From: an uncultured Methylococcaceae bacterium
GTDB lineage: Bacteria; Pseudomonadota; Gammaproteobacteria; Methylococcales; Methylomonadaceae
DNA: 64,000 nucleotides
Assembly (NCBI GenBank): GCA_903866825.1
Contig: CAIPPE010000123.1
Location: forward strand, 1-64,000
Reading direction: 5' to 3'
Shown: positions 10,803 through 21,207 of the stretch, piece after piece
Numbering within the stretch: position 1 is the stretch's first letter
Layout: each line of letters starts with the position of its first letter
The notes under the pieces: generated by a model
What the model was told of the DNA's origin: nothing
Database searches by the model: none
The model's input: only the letters and a program-made list of their open reading frames with translations
Program-made: the position numbers and the translations under genes

Positions 10803-12225
10803 AATGTTTCATATTGTGTTATTAGGTGTAATGGGGATTATTTTACAAGCCTGCGGTATCCCGGAATTGACTCAAAAAAATGCAGACACTCATCTTCCTG
10901 ATAGCTTTAAATCGGCCCTTTCAGATCAGACCAATTCGGCCAAGGTAAAGTGGAAAGAATTTTTCGAAGATCCACATTTATCAAGCTTGATTGATACGGC
11001 GGTCGCCAACAACAAAGAAGTCAATATGATGATGCAGCGTATTAGCGTTGCAGAAAATGAGATTCAGGCACGTAAAGGTGCGTATTTACCCTTTGTTAAT
11101 TTTGGCACCGGTGCAGGTGGTGATAAAACCGCGATGTATACCCGAAATGGTGCCGTTGAGAATAGCCTGCAATTACCCAATGGTCAGGCATTCCCTACTA
11201 TGTTGGGTGATTATCAGTTTGGACTCTTTTCAACCTGGGAAATTGATATCTGGAAGAAGCTGAGAAATGCAAAGCAAGTAGCTGTGCTGGAATACATGGC
11301 CTCCACTGAAGGTAAGAACTTTTTAATCACTAATCTGGTTGCTGAAGTTGCACGCTCGTACTATGAACTCATAGCTTTGGACAATCAGCTTGAGAATTTA
11401 AATCAAAATATTAGCATTCAGCAAAATGGCTTGGAGATGGTAAAGCAATTATTGCTGTTTGCAAGAACAACAACCCTAGCTGTCAAACGTTACGAAGCGG
11501 AAGTAGCTAAAAACCAGAGCAGAAAATTTGAAATACTGCAACAGATTACGGTGACAGAAAATCGAATCAACTATCTGTTAGGACGGACACCACAGCCTAT
11601 CCAGCGAGCTACCTCTGGTTTTATGGATATCAAACCTAAAGTTATCCAGGCAGGTATTCCATCACAACTGCTACAAAACAGGCCAGATATCAGGAAAGCC
11701 GAGCTTGAACTATCGGCGGCAAAATTAAATATTGACGTAGCCAGAGCTAACTTCTATCCCTCCCTTGGCATAAAAGCTGGAGTAGGATTTGAATCTTTCG
11801 CACTTAAATATCTGATCAATACTCCTGAGTCCTTAGCTGCTTCAATAGCGGGGGATTTAGTAGCTCCACTAGTCAATAAAAACGCCATCATTGCAGAGTA
11901 TAAGAACTCAAATGTTAAGCAGATTCAGGCGGCTTATGAATACGAGCAAAGCATTATTAACGCTTATGCTGAAGTGGCCAACCAACTTTCAAATATAGAT
12001 AACCTGGATAAAAACTATGGCCTTAAGAGAAAGCAGGTAGACACTCTCGTTCAATCCATCGATGTAGCTAACCAGTTATTCAAATCCGCTCGTGCCGACT
12101 ATCTGGAAGTGTTATTAACTCAACGGGATGCATTAGAAGCTAAACGAGAGCTCATTGAAACCAAACAGAAACAGGTTATTGCGATGGTGGATCTATATAA
12201 ATCTCTGGGGGGTGGGTGGCAGTAG
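10783..12225 (+). CDS. TolC/NodT-type outer-membrane efflux lipoprotein
   Basis: Lipobox LQACGIPEL; LLQNRPDIRKAELELSAAKLNIDVARANFYPSL. Confidence 0.9.
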   Translation: MKTIMTKMFHIVLLGVMGIILQACGIPELTQKNADTHLPDSFKSALSDQTNSAKVKWKEFFEDPHLSSLIDTAVANNKEVNMMMQRISVAENEIQARKGAYLPFVNFGTGAGGDKTAMYTRNGAVENSLQLPNGQAFPTMLGDYQFGLFSTWEIDIWKKLRNAKQVAVLEYMASTEGKNFLITNLVAEVARSYYELIALDNQLENLNQNISIQQNGLEMVKQLLLFARTTTLAVKRYEAEVAKNQSRKFEILQQITVTENRINYLLGRTPQPIQRATSGFMDIKPKVIQAGIPSQLLQNRPDIRKAELELSAAKLNIDVARANFYPSLGIKAGVGFESFALKYLINTPESLAASIAGDLVAPLVNKNAIIAEYKNSNVKQIQAAYEYEQSIINAYAEVANQLSNIDNLDKNYGLKRKQVDTLVQSIDVANQLFKSARADYLEVLLTQRDALEAKRELIETKQKQVIAMVDLYKSLGGGWQ

Positions 12226-12264
12226 CTTAGCTCTAAACTGATCAGATCTCAGATTAGCTAGCCA

Positions 12265-12296
12265 TTTTTATGGGTGTTGTAAGACACCCATAAAAA
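12265..12296. terminator. Bidirectional terminator between convergent genes
   Basis: tttttatgggtgt/acacccataaaaa perfect hairpin, 6-nt loop. Confidence 0.8.
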
Positions 12297-12322
12297 CTTT
12301 GCTGTTACTTTTTAGTTACCTG

Positions 12323-13147
12323 TCAAACTCCCAAATCGGGTTGACCATAACCTTTAGGGGGGCCTTCAATTTCGTAGTTTATTTGACTACCTTTCTCCCC
12401 ATTTTTGTAAAATATTTCACTCTCTTTCCTACCGTCTTCTTGCCACTCTGTTGCTAATCCGTTTTTCTGGTCATCGACATAAGTTATTTCACTTTCTTTA
12501 CTTCCATCTTCATACCACTCAGTAGCCAATCCATTTTTCTTACCATCGATATAATTTATTTCACTTTCCTTCACTCCGTTTTCATACCAACGAGTGGCTA
12601 ATCCATTTTCCTTTCCATCTTTAAACGTTATTTCGCTTTCCTTATTTCCATTCTCATACCATTCGATAGCTAATCCGATCTGATTGTCATCTTTGTAATT
12701 TATTTCACTCTCTTTATTTCCACTTGCATACCACCGAGTAGTCAAGCCACTGACCTTATCATCTTCATAATTGGTATCACTTTCTTTTGCCCCGTTTTGG
12801 TCCCATTCAGTCGTTATACCGTTACGTTTTCCATCTTTGTAACGGGTATTATTAGCTTTCTGTCCATTCTCATACCACCCTGTTGAAAGCCCGTCCTCCT
12901 TACCCTTTTTAAAACTTATTTCACTCTCTTTCTGACCATTCGGATAAAAAGTTTGGTATTTACCTGTAAAAGGTTCCTCACTATTAGGGATGTAAACAAG
13001 CTCATTCCTCTTTTGAATAACCGTTGTTATTTGTTCTTTAAAACCTATTTTTTCTAATAAACCATCACTATCACAGCCAGAAATAAATAAAACCATAACC
13101 AAAATACTTATTATAATTTTCATATTCTTTGCCTTATTTAAATTCAC
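12323..13147 (-). CDS. MORN/YwqK-like repeat lipoprotein
   Basis: Lipobox LFISGCDSDG; about nine ~23-aa repeats of the form DGKxNGLATEWYENGxKESEINY. Confidence 0.75.
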   Translation of the reverse strand: MNLNKAKNMKIIISILVMVLFISGCDSDGLLEKIGFKEQITTVIQKRNELVYIPNSEEPFTGKYQTFYPNGQKESEISFKKGKEDGLSTGWYENGQKANNTRYKDGKRNGITTEWDQNGAKESDTNYEDDKVSGLTTRWYASGNKESEINYKDDNQIGLAIEWYENGNKESEITFKDGKENGLATRWYENGVKESEINYIDGKKNGLATEWYEDGSKESEITYVDDQKNGLATEWQEDGRKESEIFYKNGEKGSQINYEIEGPPKGYGQPDLGV

Positions 13148-13316
13148 CCCATGAGAATAGACCCGGTTTCATGTCATTACGACTTACTTTAGCATTGCTA
13201 GCTATCGCCGCAGTTGCGAAAAATAGGGATGAAATAATAAATTCACCTGAAATAAACCCAACCAGACCCATTACAAATAGTCCCCCAATAAAAATATCTT
13301 TAGATAAATCGCTCAT
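13134..13316 (-). CDS. Small hypothetical membrane protein
   Basis: 60-aa ORF with two hydrophobic stretches just upstream of the MORN gene. Confidence 0.4.
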   Translation of the reverse strand: MSDLSKDIFIGGLFVMGLVGFISGEFIISSLFFATAAIASNAKVSRNDMKPGLFSWGEFK

Positions 13317-13598
13317 AGCTTAAGTCCTCATAAAATGGAATGTACAGGGCCTTAACAATACTGATGTGGCCTTACATGAAAAGAAAGCCAGTTTTATGCC
13401 ATAATTAAAAATTATTTTATTTTCAATAGATTACGCCAATACAGGCCAAACAATAACCGTATTTATCACGATTAAAAGGTTCTAAAAAACCAATTTAAAG
13501 GCTTTATTTCAACCTTAGGTTCTTTTCGATCAGGACCTTTTATCAAATCATGTATAATCACTTCCAAAAGCCATTGGCATTTTTACTATTTTTTCAAA

Positions 13599-14792
13599 AT
13601 GGGTTCTTGTTTGAGTGCAATAGATATTTTTCCCTGGAACGATAATTTCAATATAGGTATTGAAATTATCGATGAGCAACATAAGGTACTGGTTAAGATA
13701 TTAAACCAATTAGCCAGCCATATTGCTTTCCAGACTGATTTCCCAGCATTAAATAATATATTGGATGAGTTGGTCGACTATACTGTTTTCCATTTTCAGG
13801 CAGAGGAAAGTGTTTGGCACCAATACCTTCCTCAGGACCGTCTTGAACTAGAGCACAAAAAATCGCATGACAGTTTTGTAGAAACGATTTCTCAAACCAA
13901 AGAACAAATTGCTTCAGGATCTGAAGACAACATTATCGAAGGGTTACTTTCTTTTCTTACCCAATGGCTTGCAATTCACATCCTTGAAAATGACCGTTAT
14001 ATGGCGGCTGTTCTTTTTTTTGTTAAATCCGGGCTGTCAATTGAAGATGCAAAAACTAAAGGCAAGGAACGCTTGGGAGGTGAAACAAAAGTATTAGTCG
14101 ACCTGATACTCGCTCTTTATGAAAAGCTTTCTGTGAATACAGTAAACTTGATGCGTGAGCTCAAGTATAGAAAAGAACAGGAAGAATTAATTAAGCAATA
14201 TACATCCCAACTGGAAATCATGTTCATGAGGACAGTGGGCTTAGCGACTACCCTCAGTGAAATGCGTGACCCCTATACTGTAGGGCATGAAGAGCGGGTT
14301 GCTGAAATTTCTGTGGCGATTGGAACTGAAATGGGACTGGATTCTCATTGTATTGAAGGCTTAAAAGTAGGTGGACACCTACATGATTTGGGCAAGATGA
14401 GCATTCCACTTGAGATTCTTGGTAAACCCGGAAAACTGAGTCCTATTGAGTTCATGTTAATTAAACAGCACCCTAAAGCTGGCTATGATGTCCTGAAAGA
14501 TGTTGGATTTCCATGGCCGGTTGCGCAGATAGCATTGCAACATCATGAGCGCATTGATGGCTCAGGTTATCCAAATGGATTGATAGGTGATGAAATTCTT
14601 TTGGAAGCACGCATAGTCGCAGTGGCCGATGTTATTGAATCTATGTCATCGCACCGCCCCTATCGACCTGGACGGGGACTTGAGGCCGCACTCGCTGAAA
14701 TCGAAAGAGGTATTGATACAGCCTACGACCGGGATGTGGTTAATTGTTGTTTGCGATTATTCAGGGATAAAGGTTTCAAGTTACCCGTCTAA
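13599..14792 (+). CDS. Bacteriohemerythrin fused to HD-GYP phosphodiesterase domain
   Basis: N-term IGIEIIDEQHKVLVKILNQL and HFQAEESVWHQ hemerythrin motifs; C-term HLHDLGKMSIP ... HHERIDGSGYPNGL. Confidence 0.9.
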   Translation: MGSCLSAIDIFPWNDNFNIGIEIIDEQHKVLVKILNQLASHIAFQTDFPALNNILDELVDYTVFHFQAEESVWHQYLPQDRLELEHKKSHDSFVETISQTKEQIASGSEDNIIEGLLSFLTQWLAIHILENDRYMAAVLFFVKSGLSIEDAKTKGKERLGGETKVLVDLILALYEKLSVNTVNLMRELKYRKEQEELIKQYTSQLEIMFMRTVGLATTLSEMRDPYTVGHEERVAEISVAIGTEMGLDSHCIEGLKVGGHLHDLGKMSIPLEILGKPGKLSPIEFMLIKQHPKAGYDVLKDVGFPWPVAQIALQHHERIDGSGYPNGLIGDEILLEARIVAVADVIESMSSHRPYRPGRGLEAALAEIERGIDTAYDRDVVNCCLRLFRDKGFKLPV

Positions 14793-14897
14793 TCTTGTAA
14801 CTGGCAGAATACCCTAGACTATCTCCTTAGCCTACGGACAGTCTGCCAGTATTGAAACTGACAGACTGTATTAAAAAAATTAATTATTTCCTGGCTA

Positions 14898-15422
14898 TTA
14901 CTTTATAGCTCCAGCCCTTGCACCCGCTGCGGGGTCAGGGGTATCCAGAATGCGATTTAACAGATTGGTCTGTTGGGACACTCTATCAGCCTGTGTTAAA
15001 TCTATCATTCCTTTAAGTTCTGTAAAACGCTTTTCGGCTTGAACAAGTTGTTCAGATGCCAAATTTAAATCCCCCCCTTGAACAGAGGTCCGGGCTTTTT
15101 TCAAATAATCGTTTGCACGGTTACGATTACGATCGAGTTTATCGTTGGCGTTGATTTCTTTTGTTAACTTTAATGCTTCCTTGATATAACCGATGATAAT
15201 CTCATCCCCCCCTTCGCCATGATGTGCTGCGCCGCCTGTATTAATTAACTGAATTTCTTTTAATGCCGCAGTAATTTGACCAATAGTGGCATCAATACCT
15301 TGAACAGGCGTCATTCTGTTATACATACAGGCCATACCTAAACAGACTTCGGCTGAGGCTGGAAAGGAACCTAAACACAAAGTCAAGGTTGTCGCTGCAA
15401 CAGCGCTTTTTAATAATTTCAT
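14898..15422 (-). CDS. Hypothetical exported helical protein (possibly SmbP-like)
   Basis: Signal peptide MKLLKSAVAATTLTLCLGSFPASAEV; helical C-terminal region. Confidence 0.5.
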   Translation of the reverse strand: MKLLKSAVAATTLTLCLGSFPASAEVCLGMACMYNRMTPVQGIDATIGQITAALKEIQLINTGGAAHHGEGGDEIIIGYIKEALKLTKEINANDKLDRNRNRANDYLKKARTSVQGGDLNLASEQLVQAEKRFTELKGMIDLTQADRVSQQTNLLNRILDTPDPAAGARAGAIK

Positions 15423-15556
15423 TAATGTAATCCTCGTTATAGTTATTATTTTTTATTCTTATTAGACCTGCAACTGCCTAGATATTAAGCCTATTTAATT
15501 AGCTACATGACCTAGGCAACTTTAACATAACTATTGAGTAGATTAAATCAATAAGG

Positions 15557-17488
15557 TTAAAAGCTTACTTTTACACCACCATAACCAGCCACACCGGATG
15601 TGCCATAACCATAAACATCTTCATATTGCTTATTTAAAACGTTATCAATACGACTAAACACTTGTAAGTTTTTATTAATATCATAACTCCCCGCAAGATT
15701 AACTAGCGTATAACCCGCAACGGCCACCGGCACCGATGCATAAGATATATATGCCGTATCCGCTTTCTGGCCCACCATTAACACATTCAAATGAACATGG
15801 GCCTTTTCAAGAAATTGATAATCTGCATCAAAACTCGCCTTATCTCTAGGCCTATGCAATAACTGATTCCCTGTGTTCATATTAAGGGTTTGCTGATAGG
15901 TATAAGCCCCTCTTAATGTCAGATCAGTTAAGGGATGCACTTCCATAAATGTTTCCAGTCCGCTTGTTTTAGCCCGACTGACATTACTGTTTGTATAAGG
16001 CGGCACACTCAGATACTGGATTAAATTATTAAAGTTATTATTGAAATAACTAACACCGGTTATCACCTTTTTTCGAAAAAAATCCTGTTCCACCCCTGCA
16101 TCCCAGTTAACACTGGTCTCGGGCTTTAAATTGGGATTACCAGCCCCATAAATGGTGTCATAAAGTTGATTCAGTGTAGGGGCCTTAAAACCAGTCCCAT
16201 AATTGCCTTTTAATCGAGTCCCTGTCTCTTTAAGCACATAGAGTTCATTAACCCGCCAGGTTTCATGACCACCAAAACGATTGTTATCATCATGCCTGAC
16301 ACCCAGGGTTGTAAAAGACCGATCAAACAGCTTTATCTGGTCCTGTAAATAGCCACTGATTGTATTCATGGTCTTCAGTGGAATCGATGCATTGTATCCG
16401 TAAGGATCAGGAGATGCCGACGAAGTGCTTAAACTATCCGCCTCTTCTTCTACACCCAACGTTAGCGTATTGGATTTATGAACATTAAACACATTCTGAT
16501 AATCCAATTTAACCTTTTCACCCAAATTAGCCGAAGTACTATTAAAACTGTTCGGTGCAGCAAAACTAAACACATTGACATTATTTCTATCTGTACGACT
16601 GTAAGCTGCACCCACGGTTTGCTCCCAAAGACCATCAAACAATTTAAGATGCCCGAAACCGCGAGTAAATAACTCATTGAAGGTATTATGATTAGCCGTA
16701 TTATCACAATTAACACCGCCACAATCATCATACGATGTTTTACCCTCGTTATAACGAAGTGTGACACCTAAATCCAGATTATCGGTGACTTTAACACCTG
16801 AACGACCACTCACCGTGGTATTGGTATGTCCATTGGGATTAAGATTACCCATATTCTTATCGGCGCTAGAAAATCCAGCCGTCTCCAACCTTGAGGCATC
16901 CAGACTGTAATTAACACGCTCAGTACTACCGGAAACTGCACCCGTGGTTTTCCAGGTATCATAAGAACCGCCTTCGGCAGTGCCTGTATATTTAGCTGCG
17001 CCTTTACCTTTTTTGGTAATCACATTGATAACCCCTCCTATTGCATCGGAGCCATAAGCCGCACTGGCCGCACCGCGAACCACCTCAATCCGTTCTATGT
17101 TATCTGTCTGAAGGTTTCCAAAATCAAAAGCACCGTCCGGACTCGAAGGATCATTCATCTCTACACCATCGACCAGCACCAAGGTGTGATTGGCATTTGC
17201 ACCGCGAAGATAAACTGCTGTCGGCTGCCCAGGTCCACCGGATCTAATCACATCGATACCGGGAACAGTCCTTAAGGCATCGGCTGCAGTCGTCAGATGT
17301 TTAGCCGCAATATCCTCCGCTGTTATCACAGTAATGGCACTCGCCACTTCGGTTTCAGGCGTCTCTGTTCGCGTGGCTGTCACCACCATATTGGGAAGTT
17401 CGAGGGTATTATCTGGAATGTTATCTTGAGCCTGTAACGGGGTATTAAAACCCGCAAGCAATAGGGAGCTTATTAAAACTTTTTGCAT
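15557..17488 (-). CDS. btuB: TonB-dependent receptor, BtuB-like vitamin B12 transporter
   Basis: TonB box region LPNMVVTATRTETPETEVASAITVITAEDI, plug and barrel motifs; cobalamin riboswitch upstream. Confidence 0.85.
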   Translation of the reverse strand: MQKVLISSLLLAGFNTPLQAQDNIPDNTLELPNMVVTATRTETPETEVASAITVITAEDIAAKHLTTAADALRTVPGIDVIRSGGPGQPTAVYLRGANANHTLVLVDGVEMNDPSSPDGAFDFGNLQTDNIERIEVVRGAASAAYGSDAIGGVINVITKKGKGAAKYTGTAEGGSYDTWKTTGAVSGSTERVNYSLDASRLETAGFSSADKNMGNLNPNGHTNTTVSGRSGVKVTDNLDLGVTLRYNEGKTSYDDCGGVNCDNTANHNTFNELFTRGFGHLKLFDGLWEQTVGAAYSRTDRNNVNVFSFAAPNSFNSTSANLGEKVKLDYQNVFNVHKSNTLTLGVEEEADSLSTSSASPDPYGYNASIPLKTMNTISGYLQDQIKLFDRSFTTLGVRHDDNNRFGGHETWRVNELYVLKETGTRLKGNYGTGFKAPTLNQLYDTIYGAGNPNLKPETSVNWDAGVEQDFFRKKVITGVSYFNNNFNNLIQYLSVPPYTNSNVSRAKTSGLETFMEVHPLTDLTLRGAYTYQQTLNMNTGNQLLHRPRDKASFDADYQFLEKAHVHLNVLMVGQKADTAYISYASVPVAVAGYTLVNLAGSYDINKNLQVFSRIDNVLNKQYEDVYGYGTSGVAGYGGVKVSF

Positions 17489-17604
17489 AGTGTCCTCTGC
17501 GCCGCCCGCGCATAGAGTTTAAGAATAACAACAGAGGACAATAGAAGATGAGACGCACGACCGCACGCAAACACACCGCCAAACAGCCCTCCGCTGTTGC
17601 GAAT

Positions 17605-17795
17605 ATGCTGACGGGCCGGTCTCCGGGCTTATAAGTGGCGTTAACCTGAATCATCACCTTCCCATGTTTATACACAGTGGCGTAACGATGATCCTTTACT
17701 TATATACCGTTGCGGGGGCAGCGTCGGACTCGGTTAAAACCTTACCGACTTCCCGTTTAACCATTAGATTTAACTATCTGATGGAACCTGAAAGC
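17605..17795 (-). promoter_or_regulatory. Cobalamin (B12) riboswitch upstream of the btuB-like gene
   Basis: Minus strand: AGGTTCCATCAG...GGGAAGTCGGT...CCGAGTCCGACGCTGCCCCCGCAACGGTA...GGGAAGG...AAGCCCGGAGACCGGCCCGT. Confidence 0.92.
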
Positions 17796-17942
17796 AGCTT
17801 TCAATTATAGGGATATGGATGAATAAAGCAAGCAAGAATAAAAACATGAAACGGTCTTCACGCTTAACTATTTGTTTAATTAACCCATTTACTATAAAGG
17901 GACTATACCTGTTAGGATTACCGAATATAGACCTTAAGTAAA

Positions 17943-18533
17943 TCAATGATCAGTTTTTAGTGCGATTGCTTTTAGAAATCCATGAATATAATTCGAAGGC
18001 AGATCAATAGATTCGTAATTCTGCTCTCCGGAAGTTAAAAAGAGTTTCAGGCCGACGGCACCCGCATTTTCTAAATCAGATCGAGATAACTTTATACTAA
18101 ACCGATCTCGATACAAGCAGGACGATATCAAACTGTTGTAGATCTTGCATTGTTCAGTATCATGTTGGTAATTAATAATTTCATGCGTTGACCCATCAGA
18201 TAATCTGGCGAAAGTATAATGTCGAACGTTGCCACCATATTTGGCTTCGATCAATAAGCGGAAACCGTCGTTCATCTGTTTTTTTGTATCTTCCGATCCA
18301 GCCAAACGATATTCAACCGTGTCGTAACCATAAAATAAAGTACGATAATTACTCACCTTTAATTCGGGAGCAAACCAGGTCAAATTCTGTTTATCGGGTA
18401 TTGAAATATGTTTTATGCTACCTGCGATAGTATCGGATGACGCCTCCCGAATATTTTCAACACATCCTGAAACTTGAATAATCACAGCAAGAAAAGCAAT
18501 ATTACAAACAGTTCGAATAACACTATTTTTCAT
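17943..18533 (-). CDS. Hypothetical lipoprotein
   Basis: Signal with lipobox VIIQVSGCVEN. Confidence 0.5.
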   Translation of the reverse strand: MKNSVIRTVCNIAFLAVIIQVSGCVENIREASSDTIAGSIKHISIPDKQNLTWFAPELKVSNYRTLFYGYDTVEYRLAGSEDTKKQMNDGFRLLIEAKYGGNVRHYTFARLSDGSTHEIINYQHDTEQCKIYNSLISSCLYRDRFSIKLSRSDLENAGAVGLKLFLTSGEQNYESIDLPSNYIHGFLKAIALKTDH

Positions 18534-18570
18534 GAGCCTGGCCTTTTATTCACGGGCATAAGGATAACGT

Positions 18571-19053
18571 TTATAGCCTTTCTTCTTCAACAGAAAGAGC
18601 TTCTAACTCATCAAAAACTTCTTGAACTGTTTTTCTGGTTAAAGCAACAGCGGCAATTTCCTCAAACCAGACGTTAATAATATCAGCGCCTGAATTTAAC
18701 ATATTCTGAATCATCTCAATTGATGGCTCGGTATTTTCAACATCAATGGCATGATGAAATTGAATGTTTCTATCGGGCAGTACAATCAAACCACCAATAA
18801 ATGATTGACGGTTAATTAAATTGAGTAATTCAATACAATCCTTTAGCTTGCTTGGGTTTACTTTAAAGGGAAAAGATAAAAACAAATTTAACCAGTCTTT
18901 TTTCTCATCTGTTTCGATCCACAAATCAAATAATTGATCATTGATACCATAACGGATATTTAATTGTGATAATTGCTCAGCTTCATTATAGTCTATTTGA
19001 TCCTCCCAACCATTCGTGTCTAACCATTCCTGAACTTTATCTGCAAGTCTCAT
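18571..19053 (-). CDS. YbjN/secretion-chaperone-like protein, copy 2
   Basis: Tandem paralog of 19050..19538 (shared LWIETDEKKDWLNLFLSFPF and AIDVENTEPS patterns). Confidence 0.55.
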   Translation of the reverse strand: MRLADKVQEWLDTNGWEDQIDYNEAEQLSQLNIRYGINDQLFDLWIETDEKKDWLNLFLSFPFKVNPSKLKDCIELLNLINRQSFIGGLIVLPDRNIQFHHAIDVENTEPSIEMIQNMLNSGADIINVWFEEIAAVALTRKTVQEVFDELEALSVEEERL

Positions 19054-19538
19054 GCTTCCTCTCCCTCTTTAATTTCTGATGTTTTATCCAGTTCATCGAA
19101 TACTTCTTGAGCCGTTTTATTAGTCAGTGCAATCGAAGAAATTTCATTAAACCAGGTTTCATAAAGCTTAATGGCTTGACCCAGCATATTATCAATCATG
19201 TCAACTGAAGGCTGAGTGTTTTCAACATCGACAGTATGGCGAAATACAATACGACCATCATCCAATAAGCAAATGGCACCAAAACGACGACTCGCGTTAA
19301 TACGATTAAATAATTGAATACCGTCTTCAAATTTGTGTGATAAAGCTTGAAACGGCGCATAAAGAAATAAACGTAACCACTCTTTCTTTTCATCTGTTTC
19401 AAACCAGAGGTTAAAGCCTTGATCTTTAATGGACAGAATAACGTTCAGCGAAGAAGTCTGGTTTTCTTCATCCTGCTTAACGGTATCATCCCACTCTAGT
19501 CTGTTGAGCCATTCTTGCACTACATCTGCCAATTTCAT
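19050..19538 (-). CDS. YbjN/secretion-chaperone-like protein, copy 1
   Basis: Tandem paralog; stop/start overlap with copy 2. Confidence 0.55.
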   Translation of the reverse strand: MKLADVVQEWLNRLEWDDTVKQDEENQTSSLNVILSIKDQGFNLWFETDEKKEWLRLFLYAPFQALSHKFEDGIQLFNRINASRRFGAICLLDDGRIVFRHTVDVENTQPSVDMIDNMLGQAIKLYETWFNEISSIALTNKTAQEVFDELDKTSEIKEGEEA

Positions 19539-19748
19539 TAATCGTTACTCTCAATTTATTTAAGTTAAATTCATTATGCTATTGGTGATAAGAGTATTCA
19601 AGCTTTTTGCCCCTAAAATAGCTAACATGCTCTAGAATCGGCAACGCTAATAGCATAAAAATGATTCCAGTAGCATCGAGTGGTGTAAAGATTATACAAT
19701 TCTAAATTAATACAACGTTAGCAGATCATCTATGTAGGAGTTTAGCCT

Positions 19749-20678
19749 TTGCTCTCGCAGCCCAACCACCACGATAGTCCGTTCCCCTTTTTTTATGTTA
19801 ATTCTGCATTCTCTGAAGAGCAGTGTGCAGCGCTTGAGGCTTTATTTTTGCTAGAGGGTGAGTGGCAACATCGGGATGGTGCATTTTATCGGTGCTCACT
19901 TCGGGACGTGACCGAGAATATTCCAGCAACGTTTCAGATGGAAGTGCTCGGTAGAATGCGCGAGATGACAGGTTTGCCACTTGTGAATCGTGTTTTGGTC
20001 ACAGCTCAACACATGCTACCAGGACAAGTCATTGGTATACACAGCGACCGGCCACTATTGGGCTATGAGCTTGTTCGACTGGTTGTGCAGCTCAATAAGG
20101 AATGGCAAGCTGAACATGGTGGTGTTCTGGAATTATTCTCATCGCCGATGAGTGAAGTGGTTTTCAGTGTTAATCCTGAATACAACAAAGCCTTTGGCTT
20201 TATACTGCACGTCGATTCATATCATGGCGTTACTGAGGTGACCCAGCTGAGACAAACAGTGGTCTTTAACTTCTGGCATGCGGCGAATACACCAGAACTA
20301 GCTGCGCACATTCAAGCGTTGTTTACCAACGTTAAATTTTCCGAGTTGCCTACAACACTCGATCCTATTGCTTCGGCTGCAGAATTGAGTCTGCCCGAAG
20401 ATACCACATTACGGGCTGGCACAGCAGCGGTTGCATTACATCGCTGGGGCTATGATGAGGCCATTATTGAAGCCGGGTATCTGCACAGTGCAGGTCTTTC
20501 TATCTGCGATTCTAATGATGCCGAGACTTACGCCGCAGTGTTATTGGCGGATTGGGTTGCGTATTTGTATCGGGATTCGTTTGATCTGGCACGGTGGAAT
20601 TTCTTGCGTCGCGAACTTGAAGGAATAGAAATTTTTACACGCCTTAAGCCCACATGGGAACTTTGTCTGCCGGAATAG
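19749..20678 (+). CDS. 2OG-Fe(II) oxygenase-like protein with HD-like C-terminal domain
   Basis: HMLPGQVIGIHSDRPLLGYELVRLVVQLN...HVDSYHGVTEV (HxD...H pattern); C-term ALHRWGYDEAIIEAGYLHSAG. Confidence 0.65.
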   Translation: MLSQPNHHDSPFPFFYVNSAFSEEQCAALEALFLLEGEWQHRDGAFYRCSLRDVTENIPATFQMEVLGRMREMTGLPLVNRVLVTAQHMLPGQVIGIHSDRPLLGYELVRLVVQLNKEWQAEHGGVLELFSSPMSEVVFSVNPEYNKAFGFILHVDSYHGVTEVTQLRQTVVFNFWHAANTPELAAHIQALFTNVKFSELPTTLDPIASAAELSLPEDTTLRAGTAAVALHRWGYDEAIIEAGYLHSAGLSICDSNDAETYAAVLLADWVAYLYRDSFDLARWNFLRRELEGIEIFTRLKPTWELCLPE

Positions 20679-20934
20679 TTTTTACTGCCGATTCTAGGGT
20701 GTTACCTCATCGCCATCACTGAGAAAAGATAACACCCTGATAGACTTATAGTTATCATATCTTGAGCAACTGCTGAACAACTCAATAGTGCCATACAAAA
20801 AATCAAGATGCGATATATCATCATTAGTCCTAATAAAATGCTACAAATCCATCAATCGCGACTGGCTGCTCATGGCACAAATCTATCATTCGACAATACC
20901 ATTTAATGACTTATTCGGTATTTAAAATTGGTAA

Positions 20935-21144
20935 CTAAGGTAAATTTTGAGAGGTCAATTCCTTAACACGCAACATCAATTTAGCTTCTTTTTCAGCTAA
21001 AAGAATGACCATCATGCTGAGCGTATCCTCCCATGAGCGTTCTGATTGAATACGATGCTCAGTTATCAGATGTCTAATCGTTACATTATTGGCTGCCAAA
21101 GATTCGATTTTTGAACGTAGGTTATGCGTTTGCTCAGTAGTCAT
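20935..21144 (-). CDS. Small hypothetical protein
   Basis: 69-aa ORF, helical composition. Confidence 0.3.
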   Translation of the reverse strand: MTTEQTHNLRSKIESLAANNVTIRHLITEHRIQSERSWEDTLSMMVILLAEKEAKLMLRVKELTSQNLP

Positions 21145-21207
21145 TTTTAAATCCTAATTAATTTTATAAAAAATCTATTATTGGATGTTATCTTCATAAT
21201 ATAAGTT

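Noticed and set aside
17445-17675. 76-aa minus-strand ORF
   Set aside because: Overlaps the cobalamin riboswitch and btuB start; explained as RNA.
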